64,000 bases of DNA from Nostoc sp. NMS8 (lineage in GTDB: Bacteria > Cyanobacteriota > Cyanobacteriia > Cyanobacteriales > Nostocaceae): the NCBI RefSeq assembly GCF_017115045.1, contig NZ_JABXKK010000062.1:62001-126000 (forward strand). The letters run 5' to 3'. The notes beneath the pieces were generated by a model. It did no database searches. It was not told the origin of the DNA and worked only from the letters and a program-made list of their open reading frames with translations. A program made the position numbers and the translations under genes. Of this stretch, positions 45,947-54,523 are shown piece after piece (position 1 is the first letter of the stretch; the number at the start of each line of letters is the position of its first letter).

Positions 45947-48271
45947 ATGCTATTTCCTGAGAATGAAAGTCAAAAGAGTTTTAATCTCCTCTTCTCTAAA
46001 AATCCTAACCCAATGTGGGTATATGACCAGAATGATCTACAATTTTTAGATGTAAATGAAGCTGCTGTTCTCCATTACGGCTACTCACGAGAAGAGTTTT
46101 TGCAAATGCGAATAACTGACATTCGCCCTTCCGAAGATGTCTCTCTATTGCTGGAATATTTAGAACAAAATCACTCTAACTTACATTTTGTGAAACAATG
46201 GCGACATCGGCGAAAAGACGGACAGATTATTGATGTTGAAATTTTCACACAGACAATAGACTATAGCACTTGTAATGCTCGTTTAGTTAATATAAGAGAC
46301 ATTACAGAACACAAACAAATAGAAAAAACTCTTCAAGAAAGTGAAGCTAGGTTTCGAGTTATTTCTGAAGCTATTCCTGTTCCATTCACTATTTCGCGTG
46401 TGTCTGATGGATTAATATTATACGCTAATACACAATTGTTTCAAACATTTCGGCTTTCTCCAGAGTATTTAGTTAATCGTAAATTTTTTTTAGATTTATA
46501 TCATGATTTGGCAGATTTAGAAGCACTTTTAAAGATTCTTAATCAACAGGGCTTTATTCATAATTATGAACTTAAATTAAAAAGGGCAGATGGAACTCAT
46601 TTCTGGGCGATCGCTTCATTGCAATATTTAACCTTTAATAATGAATTAGCAATTTTAACAGTATTTAATGATATTAATGACCGCAAAAATATTGAAACAA
46701 AACTCCAAGAGCAAAATGAGTTTTTGCGGACAATTTTTGAGAATATACCTTTAATGATTGCCCTTTTTGATGCTAATGGTAAACTTCAGTGGGTGAACCA
46801 AGAATGGGAAAATATTCTTGGTTGGCAATTTCAAGATTTCCAAACTCGTGATGTATTGGAAGTGTTATATCCTAATCCTGAATATCGACAGTATGTAATT
46901 AATTTTATTCAGTCTGCACAACGTAATTGGGGTGACTTTAAAACTCAGGTGCGCGATGGTCGTTTATTAGATACATCTTGGACTAATGTTTACCTTTCAA
47001 ATGGTCAAATTATCGGTATTGGGCAAGACATTACAGAACGTAAGCAAACTGAACTAGCTCTAAAAGCTCAAGCCGAGCGGGAGCAATTAATGCGAACTGT
47101 TGCTCAACGAATTCGTCAATCTTTGAATCTTCAAGATATTCTGAATGCAACAGTTCAAGAAGTACGAGATTTACTTGGTGTCGATCGAGTAGTAGTTTAT
47201 CAGTTTGACTCAGAGATGATCGGCACAATTATGGCAGAATCGGTGGAAGATGGATGGACAGTTTCTTTGGGCGTAGAGATTCATGATACGTGTTTTCAAA
47301 CAGGCACAGGAGTAGAGTATCATCAAGGACGCAAGCGAGCGATCGCTAATATTTATGAAGCTGGACTAACTGATTGCCATATTCGCCTGCTAGAACGGTT
47401 TGAGGTGAAAGCAAATTTAGTTGTGCCCATTTTACTAGAAGCAGGCTCTCAAAACCCTGGCTCTCACCTTTGGGGTTTACTGGTTGCTCATCAATGCTCT
47501 GGTTTTCGTGATTGGGAAGAAAATCAATTAGATTTGCTCGATCAGTTGACAGTCCAATTAGCGATCGCAATTCAACAATCTAGCATTTTAGAGCAAGCTC
47601 AAACTGAACTTGTTCAAAGACAAAAAGCTCAAGTCAAATTAAAAGCTGCCTTAGCTGAAAAAGAAGTTCTCTTAAAAGAAGTTCATCATCGAGTTAAAAA
47701 TAATTTGCAAATTGTCTCTAGTTTATTACAACTTCAGTCACAAACACTCAAAGATCCAGAAGTCATCAAAGTTCTGCGAGAAAGTCAAAATCGAATTGAA
47801 TCAATATCTCTAATTCATAAAAATTTGTATACTTCAGCTAATATTGGACAAATTGATGTTGCTGATTATATCCACAATTTGGCTGCAAGCTTACTAATTT
47901 CCTATGAAATATGGCCTAATAGAATCGCTTTAGAAACTGATATAGATCCATTGAGTTTGAATGTTGATCAAGCCATTGCCTGTGGATTGGTGATTAACGA
48001 ATTAATCTCCAATGCTCTCAAGCACGCTTTTACCGATCAACAAGTAGGCACAATCAGTATTGCTTTACGTAATGCTGGCAATAATATCGAAATGACTATC
48101 CGAGACAATGGAATTGGTTTACCAGATAATTTAGATTGGAGAAATACTGATTCTTTAGGTCTATCGTTAGTACATGACTTGGTTACAGAACAACTGGAAG
48201 GCGATATCACTCTAGAACGCAATCATGGAACAGTATTCAAAATCAAATTCACGCAGTTCACTTTGCATTAG
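45947..48271 (+). CDS. PAS-PAS-PAS-GAF sensor kinase, HisKA_2 type
   Basis: A soluble 774-residue kinase. Three PAS domains (about 10-125, 130-250 and 255-365; the first starts FSKNPNPMWVYDQNDLQFLD) are followed by a GAF domain (about 385-550) and a kinase core with KEVHHRVKNNLQIVSSLL, the HisKA_2 phosphorylation motif. The ATPase boxes are NELISNALKHAF and IRDNGIGLPD. The GAF domain has Cys-His in GLTDCHIRLLERFEVKANLV, as in bilin-binding cyanobacteriochromes, so light sensing is plausible. The next gene, a REC-PAS kinase, starts ten bases after the stop and is its likely partner in a phosphorelay. Confidence 0.92.
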   Translation: MLFPENESQKSFNLLFSKNPNPMWVYDQNDLQFLDVNEAAVLHYGYSREEFLQMRITDIRPSEDVSLLLEYLEQNHSNLHFVKQWRHRRKDGQIIDVEIFTQTIDYSTCNARLVNIRDITEHKQIEKTLQESEARFRVISEAIPVPFTISRVSDGLILYANTQLFQTFRLSPEYLVNRKFFLDLYHDLADLEALLKILNQQGFIHNYELKLKRADGTHFWAIASLQYLTFNNELAILTVFNDINDRKNIETKLQEQNEFLRTIFENIPLMIALFDANGKLQWVNQEWENILGWQFQDFQTRDVLEVLYPNPEYRQYVINFIQSAQRNWGDFKTQVRDGRLLDTSWTNVYLSNGQIIGIGQDITERKQTELALKAQAEREQLMRTVAQRIRQSLNLQDILNATVQEVRDLLGVDRVVVYQFDSEMIGTIMAESVEDGWTVSLGVEIHDTCFQTGTGVEYHQGRKRAIANIYEAGLTDCHIRLLERFEVKANLVVPILLEAGSQNPGSHLWGLLVAHQCSGFRDWEENQLDLLDQLTVQLAIAIQQSSILEQAQTELVQRQKAQVKLKAALAEKEVLLKEVHHRVKNNLQIVSSLLQLQSQTLKDPEVIKVLRESQNRIESISLIHKNLYTSANIGQIDVADYIHNLAASLLISYEIWPNRIALETDIDPLSLNVDQAIACGLVINELISNALKHAFTDQQVGTISIALRNAGNNIEMTIRDNGIGLPDNLDWRNTDSLGLSLVHDLVTEQLEGDITLERNHGTVFKIKFTQFTLH

Positions 48272-48281
48272 TAAATATCAA

Positions 48282-49805
48282 ATGGGTCAAGCTAGGATTT
48301 TAGTCGTTGAAGATGAAGTGATTGTGGCTAGAACTATTGCCAGCCAACTGAGTCAACTAGGATACATTGTTACAGGTACCGCCTCATCTGGAAAAGTTGC
48401 CATTGCTAAAGCATCGGAAACTCAACCAGAACTAGTATTAATGGATATTATTCTTAAAGGTGAGATGGATGGGATTGCTACTGCTATTCAGATTCGCGAG
48501 CAGTTAGATGTACCTGTAATTTATTTAACCGCTTATGGCGATGAGCATACTTTAGAAAGAGCGAAAATTACCCAACCTTTCGGATATATCGTTAAACCAT
48601 TTACTACAAAAGATTTAAGAATAGCGATCGAAATCGGTCTTTTAAAACACCAGTTAGAACGCGAACTACGGGCGAATCGAGATCAGTTAGCAACCCTTTT
48701 AAACTCAATGAGTGATGCCGTAATTGCCGCAAATGAGCAGGGAAAAGTGACATTTATGAATCCTGCCGCTGAGGCACTGACTGGCTGGCAGCAAAAAGAT
48801 GCTTTAGGAAATGAGGCGGCAAAAATTTTCCCTATTGTCGATGAAGTGACAGAGACGACATTAGAAAACCCTGTGACAAAAGTGCTGCGCGAGCAACAAG
48901 TTGCTTATTTAGGGGAATTCACATCTCTAATTACAAAAAACGGCAAAAGAATTCCAATTGGTGATAGTGCTTCACCAATAAAGGGACGACCTGACCAGAT
49001 AAATGGTGTAGTAGTTGTTTTCTGGGATCTTAGCGAACGACGGCAAACCAAATTGCTAGAGCAAGCATTGGAGAAGGAACAAGAACTTAACCGTCTAAAG
49101 TCATTATTTATCTCTACTGTATCTCATGAGTTTCGTAATCCTCTGACTGTTGTTCAAACGGCAGTAGAACTCATAGAAATGCAAGGAGCAAATTTGACCG
49201 ATGTAAAAAGAGGCATTTATTTAAAGCGAATTCAAGGTGCTGTGCAATCTATGGAAAAGCTCATGGAAGAAGTGCTGTTTATGGGTAGAGCGGAAGCAGA
49301 AAAACTCATATATAACCCTACTCCCCTTAATTTAGAGCAATTCTGTCTAGACTTAATCGAAGATTTTTCAATTATTGAAAGCAACGTATATGAAATTATT
49401 TTTACCTGTCATAGCGACAATACGTCTGCTGTCATGGATGAAATACTCTTACATTATCTGTTTGCAAATATTGTCTCAAACGCGCTTAAATATTCTCCCA
49501 GAGGTGGCAAGATTCAGTTTGATTTAATATGCGATCCGATTGAAAAAGTAGCAATTTTCTATATTCAAGATCAAGGTATGGGCATTCCCGAAGCAGACCA
49601 ACCTCGAGTATTTGAATCATTCTACCGAGGCTCAAATGTCAAAGCAATTAAGGGTACTGGATTGGGATTAGTAATCGTTAAAAGGTGCGTTGATGCCCAT
49701 AGAGGTCAAATCAGTGTCACCAGCCAAGTTGAAGTCGGTACTATATTTACAGTTATTTTGCCTTTAAATTCCGAATTATCCTTGACGGAAACTTCTGAAT
49801 TATGA
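48282..49805 (+). CDS. REC-PAS-histidine kinase
   Basis: About 507 residues: a receiver domain (ARILVVEDE; phosphoacceptor Asp in LVLMDIILKGEMDG; KPF motif), a coiled linker, a PAS domain (about 130-245, AVIAANEQGKVTFMNPAAEA), a HisKA domain with His in TVSHEFRNPLT, and an ATPase domain (NIVSNALKYSP, DQGMGIPE, GTGLGLVIVKR). The receiver is of the kind that partners HisKA_2 kinases. The ATG at 48282 is preferred: it lies ten bases after the upstream stop, and an earlier start at 48225 would overlap it with no conserved sequence. Probable two-gene signalling operon with the gene at 45947. Confidence 0.92.
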   Translation: MGQARILVVEDEVIVARTIASQLSQLGYIVTGTASSGKVAIAKASETQPELVLMDIILKGEMDGIATAIQIREQLDVPVIYLTAYGDEHTLERAKITQPFGYIVKPFTTKDLRIAIEIGLLKHQLERELRANRDQLATLLNSMSDAVIAANEQGKVTFMNPAAEALTGWQQKDALGNEAAKIFPIVDEVTETTLENPVTKVLREQQVAYLGEFTSLITKNGKRIPIGDSASPIKGRPDQINGVVVVFWDLSERRQTKLLEQALEKEQELNRLKSLFISTVSHEFRNPLTVVQTAVELIEMQGANLTDVKRGIYLKRIQGAVQSMEKLMEEVLFMGRAEAEKLIYNPTPLNLEQFCLDLIEDFSIIESNVYEIIFTCHSDNTSAVMDEILLHYLFANIVSNALKYSPRGGKIQFDLICDPIEKVAIFYIQDQGMGIPEADQPRVFESFYRGSNVKAIKGTGLGLVIVKRCVDAHRGQISVTSQVEVGTIFTVILPLNSELSLTETSEL

Positions 49806-49813
49806 ATTATTCT

Positions 49814-50728
49814 TCAACTCAAATCCTGATTTTTGTTACCAATTTGGGTTTGGTAATGACACCATTTTGCCTGCTGACGCGCTCTTTTCTCTTCGGTGAG
49901 GCTATCAAAACAATAGGGACAAGAGAGACCTTGCTCATATTTGGGAGACGCTTTATCTTCCTCAGAAATCGGACGTCCACAACAGAAACACCGCTCACAA
50001 CTCCCTTCCTCTAACCCATGACTCACAGCTACCCGCTCATCAAAAACAAAGCATTCCCCTTCCCACAAACTTTCTTGTGCTGGAACTTCCTCCAAATACT
50101 TCAGAATGCCACCTTTGAGATGATAAACTTCTGCAAAGCCGTGGGCAAGCATGAAAGATGAGGCTTTTTCACAGCGAATGCCCCCTGTACAAAACAGAGC
50201 AACCTTTTTGTGTTTAGTTGGGTCGAGATTATTTAGCACATAATCGGGAAATTCCCGGAATGATTCAGTTTGGGGATTTTCCGCCCCTTGGAAAGTACCG
50301 ATATTCACCTCATAATCATTACGGGTGTCAATCACGGTTACTTCTGGGTCGGAAATTAAATCATTCCATTCTTGGGGATTGACATAAATGCCAACTTGCT
50401 CACTTGGATCAATTTCCGGCAACCCCAAAGTCACAATTTCTTGCTTTAACCGCACCTTCATCCGCTCAAAGGGTGGGATTTCAGTATAGGACTCTTTGGA
50501 TTCTATATCTGCTAGACGACGGTCAGAACGCAGAAACCGGAGAACAGAGTCAATAGCCTGGCGCGAACCAGCAATTGTACCGTTAATCCCCTCTAGTGCC
50601 AGCAAAATTGTCCCCTTGACACCTTGCTCTTGGCAGTAAGATAGTAGAGGATCTCGTTTCTGGGCAAAATCTGGCAGTTTGACAAATTTATACAGTGTTG
50701 CGACAACTTGGAGCTTTTCTGGCTTCAT
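49814..50728 (-). CDS. trhO: tRNA uridine(34) hydroxylase TrhO
   Basis: A 304-residue rhodanese-family enzyme (formerly UPF0176/YceA) that hydroxylates uridine 34 of certain tRNAs as part of wobble-base modification. An N-terminal acylphosphatase-like domain (about 1-95, EGINGTIAG) precedes the rhodanese domain, whose active-site loop is [14 protein letters not shown] with the conserved Cys. A C-terminal cysteine-rich part ([11 protein letters not shown] and CPYCFDSL) probably binds zinc. It ends nine bases from the REC-PAS kinase stop, convergently, and is upstream of the tRNA-Ala gene on the other strand. Confidence 0.93.
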   Translation of the reverse strand: MKPEKLQVVATLYKFVKLPDFAQKRDPLLSYCQEQGVKGTILLALEGINGTIAGSRQAIDSVLRFLRSDRRLADIESKESYTEIPPFERMKVRLKQEIVTLGLPEIDPSEQVGIYVNPQEWNDLISDPEVTVIDTRNDYEVNIGTFQGAENPQTESFREFPDYVLNNLDPTKHKKVALFCTGGIRCEKASSFMLAHGFAEVYHLKGGILKYLEEVPAQESLWEGECFVFDERVAVSHGLEEGSCERCFCCGRPISEEDKASPKYEQGLSCPYCFDSLTEEKRARQQAKWCHYQTQIGNKNQDLS

Positions 50729-50799
50729 CCCTTTGGTAATTACACAATATAAGTTACAATAGCAACGACAATAAAAGTTATCTACTATTTTAATTTTAT

Positions 50800-50872
50800 G
50801 GGGGTTTAGCTCAGTTGGTAGAGCGCCTGCTTTGCAAGCAGGATGTCAGCGGTTCGAGTCCGCTAACCTCCA
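50800..50872 (+). tRNA. tRNA-Ala (anticodon UGC)
   Basis: A 73-base cloverleaf. The 7-bp acceptor stem (GGGGGTT with AACCTCC) includes the G3:U70 wobble pair that identifies alanine tRNAs, with discriminator A. The D arm is GCTC-AGTTGGTA-GAGC, the anticodon arm CCTGC-TTTGCAA-GCAGG with TGC, and the T arm AGCGG-TTCGAGT-CCGCT. The CCA end is not encoded. Confidence 0.98.
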
Positions 50873-50929
50873 TTTGAAATAATGTTCGATGCCTGCAGCG
50901 GACTACGCCTACGCATATACATCAATAAA

Positions 50930-50958
50930 AACCCCATTCCTTTATCGGCAATAGGGTT
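50930..50958. terminator. Bidirectional terminator between tRNA-Ala and the exported-protein gene
   Basis: AACCC-ATT pairs with AAT-GGGTT with one mismatch. ATTTTA follows on the plus strand and TTTTTATT on the minus strand, so it can end both the tRNA transcript and the 51051 gene. Confidence 0.7.
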
Positions 50959-51050
50959 ATTTTACGTGATAGGGAAAGGGTTGAGTGGAACGTAGTAAAA
51001 CTCAACATCAACCCTCGATATTTCCGAACACCTTTTACAGTGACATGTAC

Positions 51051-51479
51051 TTAGTTAGAGAAATCTCTAGATAAGGAGGTTAACTGTGATCTGACAGCAC
51101 TCAGGTAATTTTGATCGTTCAAAAATTGTGGTGGTAATTTGTTAGCACTGACAGCAGCCCTAACTAAATCCTCCGCAAGAATCTTTCGGTTCTGGCGTTC
51201 AAAGATTAGAGTTCCTGCACTGGGAATGCCCTGCTGCTCCAAACCACCTTGGTAAGCAAGAGAAACAAGATTGAAGGGTTGGAGATAATGATTAGTCGTG
51301 GAATTACTATATAAAGTGTTAGAATTGATTGCAGCTTTTATTGGCTCCTTCTTTGCATCACTGGTAACACTAGCACTACCGTAGTTGTTATTTGTGGCTG
51401 GTTGAGCGTTAGCAATTCCAGATGTGAGAGCAACTGAAGCAATCAGAATTCCAGAATTGATCAAAGTTGCAAGTTTCAT
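51051..51479 (-). CDS. Small exported hypothetical protein
   Basis: A 142-residue protein with a signal peptide (MKLATLINSGILIASVALTS, cut near ANAQP). The mature part is Asn/Ser-rich at first (TNNNYGSASV), then has a folded-looking region (LVSLAYQGGLEQQGIPSAG). No family recognised and no barrel-like C-terminal Phe. The ATG follows AAGGATAAAG, a good ribosome-binding site. Its signal peptide style and upstream motif resemble those of the exported gene at 26762, so the two may be regulated together though their mature parts are not obviously related. Confidence 0.7.
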   Translation of the reverse strand: MKLATLINSGILIASVALTSGIANAQPATNNNYGSASVTSDAKKEPIKAAINSNTLYSNSTTNHYLQPFNLVSLAYQGGLEQQGIPSAGTLIFERQNRKILAEDLVRAAVSANKLPPQFLNDQNYLSAVRSQLTSLSRDFSN

Positions 51480-51584
51480 AGCTTTATCCTTACTTAAGTT
51501 AATTAGGTAGGTGCGATTGAATTAATTTTTTCTTCTATTAACAGTGTCTCTTTTGTTATAAACGTTAACCTCCTGCGTTTAGTT

Positions 51585-51622
51585 CACCCGATTGGTTGAA
51601 TTGTTTCTCACCCATTCGGGTG
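51585..51622 (-). promoter_or_regulatory. Inverted-repeat upstream motif shared with 26855-26886
   Basis: CACCCGATTGG and CCATTCGGGTG pair with one mismatch around the core GGTGAGAAACAATTCAACCA (minus strand). It lies about 106 bp before the start codon at 51479. The following GCAGGAGGTTA block is also similar to that in front of 26762. Confidence 0.65.
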
Positions 51623-51756
51623 AGATTCTGAAATTGTCAGGAATAGTGTAGTAAAAAATATTTCACTTTTGTAAAGATATGCCTAGACCTAGCGAGTAGA
51701 ACTCCTTGTTTCATGGGGTGATAGCTTTTACCCCCCATTTATTCGCCAACAGTATC

Positions 51757-52531
51757 TTAGAAATCGCCCGGATTATTCAAAAATTTGGCAATAAATTTGC
51801 TGTACTTATCCTTCATTGGCAAGTCCAAATCTTGCCTGATGCGTCGCCGTAGCGTTGGGATAGTTTCACCGCTGATCGGGTTGAATCCCTGCTTTTTGTA
51901 TTCTTCCCAATACAGTCCCACACCTCGTTTTTGCCAATTGGGCAGATGATTAAAATTAATCCCATACTCGAATAATAGTTCGTTTTTATCGGCAACAGAT
52001 AACCCTTTCATCATGCTGGTTGCTTCAGTTGCACTTTTGCCATCTAGACGCAAACACCAGTAACAATGAGCATTGAGAGCATTTCTGTGGGCATCCTGAC
52101 TGCGCCAACGAAAATAATTTACTACTTCTTCTATATTAGGAAGCTGCGAAATGCGACAGTCAAAGCAGCCAATAGCACCTAATAATAAAGAAAATTTGGC
52201 GCTGGCTTCACCTGCTAAAACCGAATTTAGTTTTCTTACTTTTCGGTTAAAAGTGTTTTCTTGTTGAGCAAATAGTAGAGAAATTTCATCACTTTGGGTA
52301 TAACCATAGGTGATATCTAACCCACAGTTGAACAAATGTTCGACAGTTGCAAGCAAGCATCAAATCTCGAAAACGAATATCGTAGGGAGCCTCAAATTGA
52401 TGCACTTCTTTTGTCAGGCGAGTAAAGCTGCGTCCATCTAATCTTGCAACTATGTAAAGTCCAGGTAGCACACAATGATCGTGTGCTGTCTCAAACACCC
52501 GCATTTTGCTATCAAGTTCATCAAATTTCAC
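51757..52531 (-). pseudogene. thg1: tRNA(His) guanylyltransferase/Thg1-like, frameshifted
   Basis: Thg1-like proteins add nucleotides to RNA 5' ends in the 3'-5' direction and repair tRNAs in bacteria. The first 60 codons from 52531 read as Thg1 (MKFDELDSKMRVFETAHDH, then ARLDGRSFTRLTKE with a metal-binding Asp). The frame then goes wrong at a duplicated CAAG (52350-52357) and stops soon after. Homology resumes in the next frame (TVEHLFNCGLDITYGYTQSD, EISLLF) to the stop at 51757. Removing one CAAG copy restores a continuous protein of about 256 residues. It overlaps the P-loop kinase gene upstream by 11 bases, so the two were one operon. Probably inactive. Confidence 0.85.
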
Positions 52532-52970
52532 GGTTCAATTCCTCAACAACGAATGAATTACTTAAGTCATTTTTCACCGAATAAAGTGCATCAAAATCTT
52601 CGCTCCAACTAGGTAAATCCAGCTTTTTATACGTTGCTAACAGTCCAACCAAAGGTACGATTTCTTCAGGAGGTCTCTGGCTATTTCGTTTCTTGCAGTC
52701 TTCGAGTTGAGACTGAAAGTAGTAACCTACAACCCGGAAACCTTTCGCTTTTGCTGGAGTAATATAGCGTTTTCTTTCTTCCACAGTCGGGTTAGTATTG
52801 TCCACAACGAACCGCTGTTTAGCTTCTAAACAAGCTTGAAGAAAAATTTGCTCTCTATGACGGGTTTTGAGCATATCAAGGTTAATGCGGATGTGAGTAT
52901 TAAAGAAGCGATCGCGATAAAAAGTAGATTTACCTGCTCCCTGGATTCCTACAAAAATAATTGCTTCCAT
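52521..52970 (-). CDS. P-loop kinase (AAA_33, polynucleotide kinase-like)
   Basis: A 149-residue kinase with Walker A GIQGAGKST near residues 8-16, INLDML (substrate Asp), VVDNTNPTVEER and GYYFQSQLEDCKKRN, the pattern of AAA_33 kinases related to the 5'-kinase domain of polynucleotide kinases. It overlaps the start of the Thg1-like gene and begins within the end of a hen1 fragment, so context suggests RNA end repair. The frame is intact, but with both neighbours broken it may no longer work in that role. Substrate not shown by the sequence. Confidence 0.82.
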   Translation of the reverse strand: MEAIIFVGIQGAGKSTFYRDRFFNTHIRINLDMLKTRHREQIFLQACLEAKQRFVVDNTNPTVEERKRYITPAKAKGFRVVGYYFQSQLEDCKKRNSQRPPEEIVPLVGLLATYKKLDLPSWSEDFDALYSVKNDLSNSFVVEELNREI

Positions 52971-53098
52971 GATCGATCGCTTACATATTGTTCTAGCCTC
53001 GCACCGCGTCCCCGCACCAACTTCACAGGATCAACATCCAATAACAACGCCGCCGGACATCGCTCTAAATTAGCTTCTAGGTAGAAGATGTTTTTCTT
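52949..53098 (-). pseudogene. Remnant of bacterial hen1 (RNA 3'-end 2'-O-methyltransferase)
   Basis: A 49-codon fragment reading FYLEA, then RCPAALLLDVDPVKLVRG and LEQYVSDR, followed by SWKQLFL and a stop. This is the conserved N-terminal region of bacterial Hen1, which methylates the 3' end of RNAs being repaired by its partner Pnkp. The frame upstream (to about 53150, GKIKSFDKK) also looks Hen1-like but is shifted. The methyltransferase part is gone; the fragment runs straight into the P-loop kinase start, as if a deletion had joined the two. Confidence 0.7.
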
Positions 53099-53323
53099 TT
53101 TTATCAAAACTTTTAATTTTGCCTTTGATGAAAGTTTTTGTATTAATACCTATTTGTAGTATGTGTAGTATTAGTGCGTCAAGGGACACTACTATTTTTT
53201 GATCGGTTAGAGGACGGAGGTAGACTGCCCAACTCGAAACAAACAGTAGTATGAGGTGTATACTGTACAATCGCTTGTAAATCACTTATTAAGATGTAAA
53301 CTGCAAAAAATTATTCTATTGTT

Positions 53324-53488
53324 ATGACTATAAAGCTCCATGCCGAAAAAGACCTTCTCACGGCAAGCACTAGTATAAAGACAAATCAAGAAACAGAAAA
53401 CGAAAAAGTTCTATGTTCTCATTGTCAGCGCACCGCTACGAACGGTATTAAATGTAAAGGTATTTGTGTGGCTGACAATGACTATTAA
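53324..53488 (+). CDS. Small cysteine-rich protein
   Basis: A 54-residue protein. The first half is polar and Lys/Glu/Thr-rich; the second has VLCSHCQRTATNGIKCKGIC and ends VADNDY, with four cysteines as CxxC and CxxxxC-like pairs suited to a small zinc site. No clear ribosome-binding site is visible. I do not recognise a family; conserved spacing of cysteines makes a real gene more likely than chance. Confidence 0.5.
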   Translation: MTIKLHAEKDLLTASTSIKTNQETENEKVLCSHCQRTATNGIKCKGICVADNDY

Positions 53489-54523
53489 GAGTTGATTTAT
53501 CAAACAGAATTCAGGAGTCAGAATTCAGTTGGGTATTCTGTATAACTAGCGGATAGCGCAGTGTAAAGCCTTCTCTTCTCCTTCTCCTATCGGAGACGCT
53601 GCGCGAACGGAGACGCTAACGCGAACGAGAATCTTGTCTGCAACACGCTATTCGCGAACGCCAATGGCATGGCAACGGCTCTGAGCGAGTCTGCAATAGC
53701 GAGTATTTTCGAGTCGCATCTTGATTCTGACCGGAGGCGGAGCATCTCCGGCTCCGCTCATGAATTCTGACTTCTGAATTCTTCTTCAAAAAGTTAACGA
53801 TAAATCTTTGTGCCCTTAGCTGCCACCACCGAATCTAGCCTAGCGTTTCCCAGTTGCGTCAATTCTCCTAGCCCTAGTTTTTTGTTGAGGATCGCTTGAC
53901 TTTTAACACAGTCGCTACAAATCTTCTTAACCTACACAGTATTAAATACAGTTGAGATGAGATTTCCGCCGATTCTTGTTGAAACTGACAAGTTAGTACG
54001 GCACTAAAAGAGTATTTAATAACTTCCCCACATCTTCTATCTCCGTATTTAGAGAATTTTTGCCGTTAATACTAATCACTTCCTCAATATCTATTAGTTC
54101 TACTTATACCTGAATAATCCTGAGAAAAAATTGGTAAATCGTCAGGATATTACTTTTGTGGGCATGTAAATGTGACTATGCCAATTATAAAGATGACATT
54201 CACTGAAGGATGTTTATACTGTGTTACAAAAGTTACAAGCAAAAGCCATCGAAGTTGAAATATTAACTAAGTAGTTGAAATATTGAAAGCCTAGCTGTGG
54301 ATTGAAATAGCTATTGGTTGAATCAAAAATTTAGCAGCCGATTAAGTTCAGTAATACTGTATCCAATAAAACCATTACAGTTAATTTCTAAAAAAATTGT
54401 AATGGAACCTTCAACCATGTTAGTTCATCGTTAATCACGGGAACAATAGCAACAGTTGAATAGCTGACCGTAATCTAAGCTGACCGAAATCTATTGTTAC
54501 CTGGAGCCATTGAGACGATCTTT
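53489..54523. other. Long intergenic region upstream of sigC with dispersed repeats
   Basis: No gene seen. The first part (53560-53790) is a mosaic of dispersed repeats: GGAGACGCTGCGCGAACGG, GCTAACGCGAACGAG and the element at 53709-53788. The remaining 700 bp are AT-rich, consistent with a long regulated sigC promoter region; AGTTGAAATATT recurs near 54252 and 54272. Confidence 0.55.
53709..53788 (+). repeat. Dispersed repeat with TCGAGTCGCATCTTGATTCT core
   Basis: The first 28 bases are identical to 29781-29808 and the ends match (TCCGGCTCCG, TGAATTCTTCTTCA), with an inserted variable middle (GCGGAGCATC). Confidence 0.85.
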
